Part shown: in pieces, positions 57,809 through 64,000 of the stretch | Layout: every line of letters begins with the position of its first letter | Numbering within the stretch: the first letter of the stretch is position 1 | Source: Amaurobius ferox | Taxonomy: Eukaryota > Arthropoda > Arachnida > Araneae > Amaurobiidae | Reading direction: 5' to 3' | Length of the DNA: 64,000 bases | Assembly (NCBI GenBank): GCA_951213105.1 | Contig: OX578142.1 | Coordinates: 119,631,354-119,695,353, forward strand | Program-made: the position numbers and the translations under genes | Notes under the pieces: generated by a model | Databases searched by the model: none | Told to the model about the DNA's origin: nothing | Seen by the model: only the letters and a program-made list of their open reading frames with translations

Positions 57809-57910
57809 TTGCAACTCTGTCCCAGTAGCTCAACGGTAGAGTCGGCTGACCAGTTTGAAGATCCAGGGTTATTCCCCGGTTTGGGCAGGAAGGTTCTTTA
57901 TACACTGTAC
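57809..57910 (+). mobile_element. tRNA-derived SINE head, copy 2
   Basis: CCCAGTAGCTCAACGGTAGA is a good box A, but box B is damaged (CCAGGGTTATTCCCCGG). Both copies share the upstream AGCTTGCAA(Y)TCTG and the downstream AAGGTTCTTTATA, 375 bp apart, so they are either two insertions of one family or a segmental duplication whose middle diverged. Confidence 0.65.
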
Positions 57911-58528
57911 GCGGTACAAAACATTTGGCTGCGTGGCCATATCCGACTCGCTCCTAATTAAGTATCCCCTTAACTAAACCTATGAACTTGTTTTCTAGCA
58001 TCCTTTCTTAACTTTAATTTCATTAGAAATAGATATTTCAAATTATTTAATATTTTTCATATTTTTCCATCGCTGTTTCGATGAAATACAGAACATGGCT
58101 TCTAAAATTCGTAAAGGCGTGTTCAAAGAAATGGAAAAGGTATATCAGAAGCAAATAAGCTGACGACACTGCGTAAGCCTCTATTTCAATATATCTTCCC
58201 CCAAAATGACAAGAAAAGCGGCGTGTAGAAACATAGAGATAAATTTCAGTGAAACAAATATGGTTTTTGTTCCGTATCTGTTCTTGGAATAGACACTTCA
58301 AGTATGTTTTCTTTTTTTTTTCTTTTTTTTTTTTTCGAATAATACATCTTCTTTAAACAAACGAATTCGGTATTACCTTGTCTTCAGAAAATATATAGTT
58401 TTTTTACTTGTCCGATTAATTTAAGTATAATAAATTATGTTTATTTTTCTATAATGTATTTACAGTTTTCCCCAGAAGTCGAACTGAAAACACGTTTGAA
58501 AGGACTTTTATCTCAATAAAATCCTATC
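57911..58528. other. AT-rich spacer
   Basis: A long T tract (58310-58336) precedes the next Rep-C. No gene is supported. Confidence 0.5.
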
Positions 58529-59488
58529 GTTTTCCCTATATACATAGTATGATATATAAGAAAAATATTGTGACGAGATTGGAAATTCAAATTTGAGCTT
58601 TCGACTGAAAAGCACGTTTCAAGCATCCCTGAACTCGAATCGTTTCTAAGGTGATATCTGTGCGTGGGAGACTGTGAAGACGATATCTCACGAACAAATG
58701 GAGTGTTCAGAACGAAATTTGGTACAAAAATTACAATTCGTGAATAATGAAAACCTATTGATTTTAATCGAATATTTGAATTTGATTTTAATCGAATATT
58801 TGAAAAATCCCCAAAAAGTCAGAACTTTCAATAATTGTATGTACATAAGCATTTCTTATGTAAGCATTTATAAAAAGCCACAAAATTAAAAAAAGTATTA
58901 ACTATTGTGAAATATGTTCACCTTTCATATTATGCGATACATCTGTTCATATCATTTTTGTGGATCTACCTCGTTCCATTCACGAGAGAAGATATTTTGA
59001 GTAATATTTTTGTATTTTGACGCCTAACAATTTTCTAACAGTCATTTATATGTAAAAAATGCCCTTCTCTCCGTTTGTCTGTAATGCTTGTCGATAAAAT
59101 TAGCGAACTTGGCAACTAATTTAGCGAAATATTGCCCAGTTGTTGACATTTCGTCCCAAATTAACGAAAATATCATCAAAATTGCAAAAATAAGTTGACG
59201 CATATGACTCCAAATTGATGAATTAATTAAGTATTTTAATATATGGACTATATTGCTTATGGTGGATGCTATCAATATCAATAATTGTCAAATTCAAGTT
59301 GCTCGAAATATAAGTTAATTGGATACTTTGAAATAGTTTTTTTATATGCTGTCATTTAAAAAACGCCAAATATACAATTCAACATTAAAAACATTGTGCT
59401 GTAGATCTAATACATTATTTTTTCACTGAAAAGGAAGTACATTCATTGCACTATATATAGAAAGTCAAGTGTTACCCACATCAGATTT
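58529..59488 (+). repeat. Rep-C copy, near full length (~960 bp)
   Basis: It starts with an eroded palindromic head (CTATATACATAGTATGATAT) and AAAAATATTGTGACGAG, and continues GAAAAGCACGTTTCAAGC, CGATATCTCACGAACAAATG, TGGTACAAAAATTACAATTC. It closes with TATATAGAAAGTCAAGTGTT and CACATCAG. The (TG)n tract is almost absent in this copy. Length agrees with the reference copy at 40601-41578. Confidence 0.82.
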
Positions 59489-61780
59489 TTTCTCGGATTT
59501 TAAGCCAAATATCTGATTTGAGCAGCACATGACTTTCCCTGAAGGCTAAAATTCATTCTCTCTTCCGTTCATAATACGGTGAATTTAATTGCATAAAATT
59601 AAATGGATACTTATTAAAAATTGCATCAAATTTTCATTTTTCATTTGGTGACTGTCTGTATTTTTAAATAGTGGCTAACTAAAATAAAACTGATTAAATT
59701 AAATACCATCTGTCATCTACTCTGATATACACATGCACGCGGCGATCATTGTCACCTATTTGTGACTGAAGACAATATGCCGTTTTGGTCCTCCCGGCTT
59801 TGTGATGACAAAATGTTGCTGCTTGAAAAATATCATTCAAGGGTGGAAACATGATAAAATGTGTTTTATTTCCTTTTTAAAATTTACTAATTACATTGAA
59901 AATTAAATACATATTTTATGTTTTGGACAAAATAAGATTTAGATAAAAAATCTTTGATTACATTTTTTATATAATTTATACAGATTTTACACTTACGATA
60001 TTTTGTCCTAACAACTGGAACGAAATTTGCCTGCAACACGTAGCGTAATTTTTACTTACTTCGTTTTGCCATAACAACTGTGAGATATATGCTTGAAATA
60101 AGAAGCCTTATTTGTTTCGGCTAGTGACGTGTTCATTTACAACGTTTTCACGTAAGAAACTGTAACACATGTCATATTTACATTTCCATATCTGCTTTAT
60201 TAGTTAGTTTAGGTACGCCATCAACAAAAATATCATAGTAATTACCCATTAAAAAAGCCCAACCAACCTTGTAAATGCAAAACGACGTGTCTTGAGATAC
60301 GCCCTTCTGCTATCACAGGACTGTTTAAGAGATTGCTTTTTGCATAACGGCATTCAAATTGTAAGACCAAATAGGCAATTTTTAATTCAAGCAAAGGACT
60401 CAAACAAGTAGTACCAAGTTTGACATTTTTGCCCGGAGTGGTTTAAGACCCGTAAAATCAGAATATGTGCGGACTACATCAGACCCAGAAGTCGTGGTTG
60501 ACACAAGTGAAAATTAGTCCAAGACAGGCCAAAATCATTAAGGCAGAGCAATTGCCAACAAAATTATATTTGACAAAAGGTCGAGCACGAATCCTGTTGA
60601 TGTTCGGTATTAAATTGGTCTCACATCCCCTCATACGTCAGTTCTATAAAAAATTTAATTAATGATAATTATAAAATAATTAACTATTAATGATTATCGG
60701 AAAATAATGGGTATTGTTGAAAATATAATTTTAATGAGAGCGTGTTACATAAATAAATATAATTTAAAAAGGGTAAACTTATGGTTATTGACCAATGTAT
60801 TATTTTTTCAGCTACGGTAAGTTTGCTCGAATTTTGAAGTAAATTTGGAGGGTTATTGCGGACACAGGCTATGTACGGAGCTATGCGATATGCACGGGTA
60901 TATCAGTTATAATCTTTTCAAAATTAATATATTTTTAAACCTAAATATTTAAATAAAGATTAATTAAGTTAAAAGAACTTCCTTTTCATGTCCCCACATT
61001 TTGTTCTCTTCTAATTTTTTACACTGCACAAGTGTTTTTCCTAAATACAGCAATTAGAATAGTGCACTTCATAAAACTTGTATTGCTTCATTATCTACAT
61101 TTTTGGATCATCATTCATCAAACATCAATCAATAGAGTGAATATGTCGCTGAGAAAACCATGTACTTATATTCAAAATAAATGCCTCAATTGTTCCAGAA
61201 CTTTATATAAGCCATTAAAATATTCGATAAAAAAATCGTCATTTTTTATAATATCAGATATATACCGAATATTTTCCTCATTTGTATTAACATCATCTAT
61301 AATAGTGTTTATTCATCCAATAACCCGTGTCATGTGCTGAAACTGTCTTGCAATCCCAAACTGCTTTTCGAGACGCTTTCAACGAAATAGACATATTTAC
61401 AAACTATAAGCGTTTCGCGTAAATTTTCGAAATTATGTCTGGCGAGTATGCAAGATAACTGTCTTGAAATTAGTCGAAATGGCTTAATTCGACATTTTGA
61501 AACCCTCGGGAAGACCTGCAAACTGCATTAAGACTAGTCATCCTCAGTAACTACATTTCCATACTTGTAAACACCATTGACTTCTTTGGACAAGAAACAT
61601 AATTTCCGGCACGTTAGGAAATATCCCACTTTTGCAAACTCTTTATAGAATAATTGTGTAATTAATTAGTTAGTGTTCATAGATATTTTTATCATAACAG
61701 CGTAGCGTAATACGTTTTGACTAATTAATGTACATTTAGACACGTCAGTGTGAAACTTTAGTCACAATGAGCAGTTCCTT
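59489..61780. other. Long AT-rich spacer
   Basis: Scattered short ACGTAGCGTAAT/CAGCGTAGCGTAAT words (about 60038 and 61699) hint at remnants of hAT-like ends but are not paired. A 102-codon frame at 61032 shows no family features. I found no supported gene in this stretch. Confidence 0.5.
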
Positions 61781-63106
61781 TTTTAACACTTTACAACAAA
61801 GTTGAAAAGTGTTTATGACTTTGTTCATTCTGTCTGTCTGTCTGTCTGTCTGTCTGTCCGTTAGCACGATAACTGCCGTAAAAATGACTTAATCAAAATG
61901 AAATTTTAATGTTGTTCAGACGGTCTGTAGGACCTATGGGAATATAAATGAATAATATCACCCAATTAGTTTTGGATTGAACCCGGGTTGAAAAAATGAA
62001 ATACATTGAGCCCTATGGGACCTGATTTTTCAAATATTTTTTAAGCGGATTTAAAATTCACAAATTGCTTCGAAAATTTCAGGTAATAGTCAAATTGTTC
62101 CATAAAATATATAAAAAAAAATTCAGCGAAATATATCCAGTAGTTTTTAAATAAAAATTAAAATAATAATGACACATCTTATATGAAACGATCACGTGAC
62201 CATGATATGAAACGATCACATGACCCACTTCAAAATGATATATGGCATCCATCTTGTTTCAAAATCGTGATTGTTCTTTTTAATTCATATTGAGTGTTGT
62301 ATCCGTCCTAAAACTACTTTATTTTTGCTTAAATTCTGTGCATCTACATACTAAAACAACACAATGACAATATATTTGAGTTTAAATTCTCATTCAAATT
62401 TAATTATTTCTACAACTAAGCCTATTTTTCACCTATGTAAAATGTAAACAGCAAAATATGTAGAATGAGTTGTATATATATATATATATATTAGAATTAC
62501 TGTATTTCTTTAACACAAAATAATTCAGTCCATGGAGTCTGCATGGCTGATATGAATGAAATATTAATTGATTTTATAAAGAGAAGGACGATTTTTTTCG
62601 ATGAAGTTTTAAGCATAGAGTTTAATTATTTGTAGCTCCATGGTCTTAAATAAAATGTTTAAATAAAATAAATTATTATAGTATTGTGATGAACGAAATG
62701 AATGGGAGAAAGTTATGAATGAAATCCTGCTTTTATATAGAGATCCAGGCGTGTTATTTTTTCTATGACGTCATTTGAATTTATTTCAGTTGTTATCGAT
62801 GAAGTTTTCAAATATAATAAATTGTCGTAGTATTGTGATAGTTTTAAAAATATTACCGTGGAATGTATTGCATTTTAGAGATATTTAAGCCAGGCAATTT
62901 ATATTTCAATGCCGTCATTTGAATGAAGTTCATTTTTTTCAATGAAGGTTTAAGTTTTCAAATATAATAAATCAATGTAGTATTGTGATAAGTTTTAAAA
63001 TATTACCGAGGAATGTATTGCATTTTCGACTTTTTTAAATAAAATTGCATTGAAGTTGGAAAGTGTTTCATAATCAATGCTTTAAGCATGATTGATCTTT
63101 CTTGTT
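61781..63106 (+). repeat. Full-length Rep-A, reference copy (1326 bp)
   Basis: Left end: a T run, then a hairpin with AACACTTT and AAAGTGTT outer arms and CAAC/GTTG inner arms around AAA. A (GTCT)n tract (about 61830-61857) and CCGTTAGCACGATAACTGCC follow, then the CAGACGGTCTG palindrome. Mid-part: CACGTG and CACATG sites (about 62192-62222), and TATA-rich DNA. Right part: TGACGTCA (about 62767), ATATAATAAATT phrases, an imperfect hairpin (ATCAATGC...GCATGATTGAT) and the end CTTTCTTGTT. Flanks are T-rich and show no target duplication. Non-coding, paired end hairpins, (GTCT)n tract and T-T insertion fit non-autonomous Helentrons of the DINE/mini-me kind; this is inference. Confidence 0.85.
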
Positions 63107-64000
63107 ATAGTATGTTTCTTAAAATCAAAAAATAAACCATAAAAATATATATGTTAATTTTTAAAAAAGTTAATCTTTTTGTATGCACTTTTTTATTTAA
63201 AAACGAATTACACTGTTTGTAGAACTTTACCATATACCATTCTTGAGATACTGTATATTTTTTTATCTAAAATTGAAAAATTCATAAAAATAGCTACATT
63301 CACTATTATCAAATTAATAAACCCTTTATAAGTATTTAAAATAAATCGCTTTATAAGTATTTTAAATAAAACTGTTTACATTTTTACTTTCTAAATCTTT
63401 GTAAGTACTTAGGACAATTTGTAAGTGCAAGCATAAATAAAAAATCATAGTGAAAAGTTTACACGAGCCGTTTTTGTGATATTGGAAATATTACTTTGTC
63501 ACGTGGAGCGATATATCGTTTGAAAATTTTAGAAAATCGGATGAAATTTTGTACAATTATTTCAATGAATTATTTATATTAACTAATTATTATTACAGGC
63601 CTATTGATTTTAGAAGAACTCGAACCAGAGGAAAATCTTAATTTTTCAAACATTTTTTTCAATAATGATAATAACATTATAAAAATAATTATAGTAAAAA
63701 ATTTTAAGCAAATAACCATTCTTTGAAAAATAAAAAATTAATGAAACGTAGTATTTTATGTCTTTTTATTAAGTTTGAATTTCTAAAACATCTCAATTAC
63801 AGTATCTCACATTCACTTAAAAAATTACAAAAATTAAAATTACTTATGAAATCGCGAAACAAAATTGTTATAATGATGATGTATATAGGGAAGTTTTATC
63901 CAAATTATAGAATTGTGCATATCTTAGTTTTGGGATGCGACGATATATGTATAAGTAAGATCTCGTAAAATATGAAACATTTCGATATATTTAAAAAATA
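63107..64000 (+). repeat. Strongly diverged Rep-C-like relic and AT-rich DNA
   Basis: Two stretches echo Rep-C: TTTAAAAACGAATTACACTG with CATTCTTGAGATACTGTA (63198-63253; compare 41033-41092), and AAAATCGGATGAAATTTTGT with GGCCTATTGATTTTAGAA (63532-63616; compare 40848-40906). Order is altered, so this may be two overlapping relics. The short frame at 63723 has no family signature. Confidence 0.45.

Noticed and set aside
1..64000. Prokaryotic or viral origin
   Set aside because: No operons, Shine-Dalgarno-led genes, phage modules or dense coding; LINEs, SINEs, hAT, mariner and Tc1-like elements point to an animal nuclear genome.

Overview
The window is an AT-rich (roughly 70% by eye) piece of an animal genome, most likely an arthropod and probably a spider or other arachnid. 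The reasons are the long intergenic DNA, eukaryotic transposon families (I/Jockey-type LINE, hAT, mariner, Tc1-like, MULE-like, SINEs) and a Tc1-like transposase subfamily that I remember as abundant in araneoid spiders; the last point is recollection, not a search. I find no intact host protein gene, rRNA gene or functional tRNA gene. Every recognisable coding stretch belongs to a mobile element, and nearly all are broken by stops or frameshifts.

Layout: (1) 0-8 kb: the end of a 1.3-kb repeat (called Rep-A here), then a nearly full-length non-LTR retrotransposon on the minus strand with a zinc-knuckle ORF1 and an endonuclease/RT/RNase H ORF2. (2) 8-17 kb: a short Rep-A copy; a 1.9-kb MULE-like element (11880-13775) whose ends are arrays of the motif AATTCGTCGC, with a perfect 9-bp target duplication; a 5'-truncated LINE piece; a tRNA-derived SINE with a 10-bp target duplication; and a promoter-like block with two ATTGGCT boxes and a TATA box. 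(3) 17-26 kb: tandem repeats, a full Rep-A copy and largely featureless DNA. (4) 26.8-31.2 kb: a dead autonomous hAT element whose left end is interrupted by a SINE with a 5S-rRNA-like head. (5) 31-36 kb: a truncated mariner and several fragments of the same SINE, two of them between three copies of one 14-bp target. (6) 36.2-41.9 kb: a cluster of nested and tandem Rep-A copies, one split by a second repeat family (Rep-C). (7) 42.9-49.7 kb: two Tc1-like elements with terminal inverted repeats and dead transposases, plus a weak LTR-like relic. (8) 51.3-54.9 kb: a TTAA-flanked element enclosing a 336-bp palindrome, then three tandem copies of a ~558-bp unit. (9) 55-64 kb: more Rep-C, a duplicated tRNA-like SINE, and a last full Rep-A.

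The elements act as a layered record of insertions rather than as a pathway: Rep-C landed in Rep-A, the 5S-headed SINE landed in the hAT element and in Rep-A, and Rep-A copies sit in head-to-tail arrays. The most noteworthy items are the MULE-like element, the TTAA/palindrome element, the 5S-headed SINE with a (CAA)n tail, and Rep-A, whose hairpins and (GTCT)n tract suggest a non-autonomous Helentron (DINE/mini-me-like) family. Family names are from memory and by-eye alignment; no search was run.
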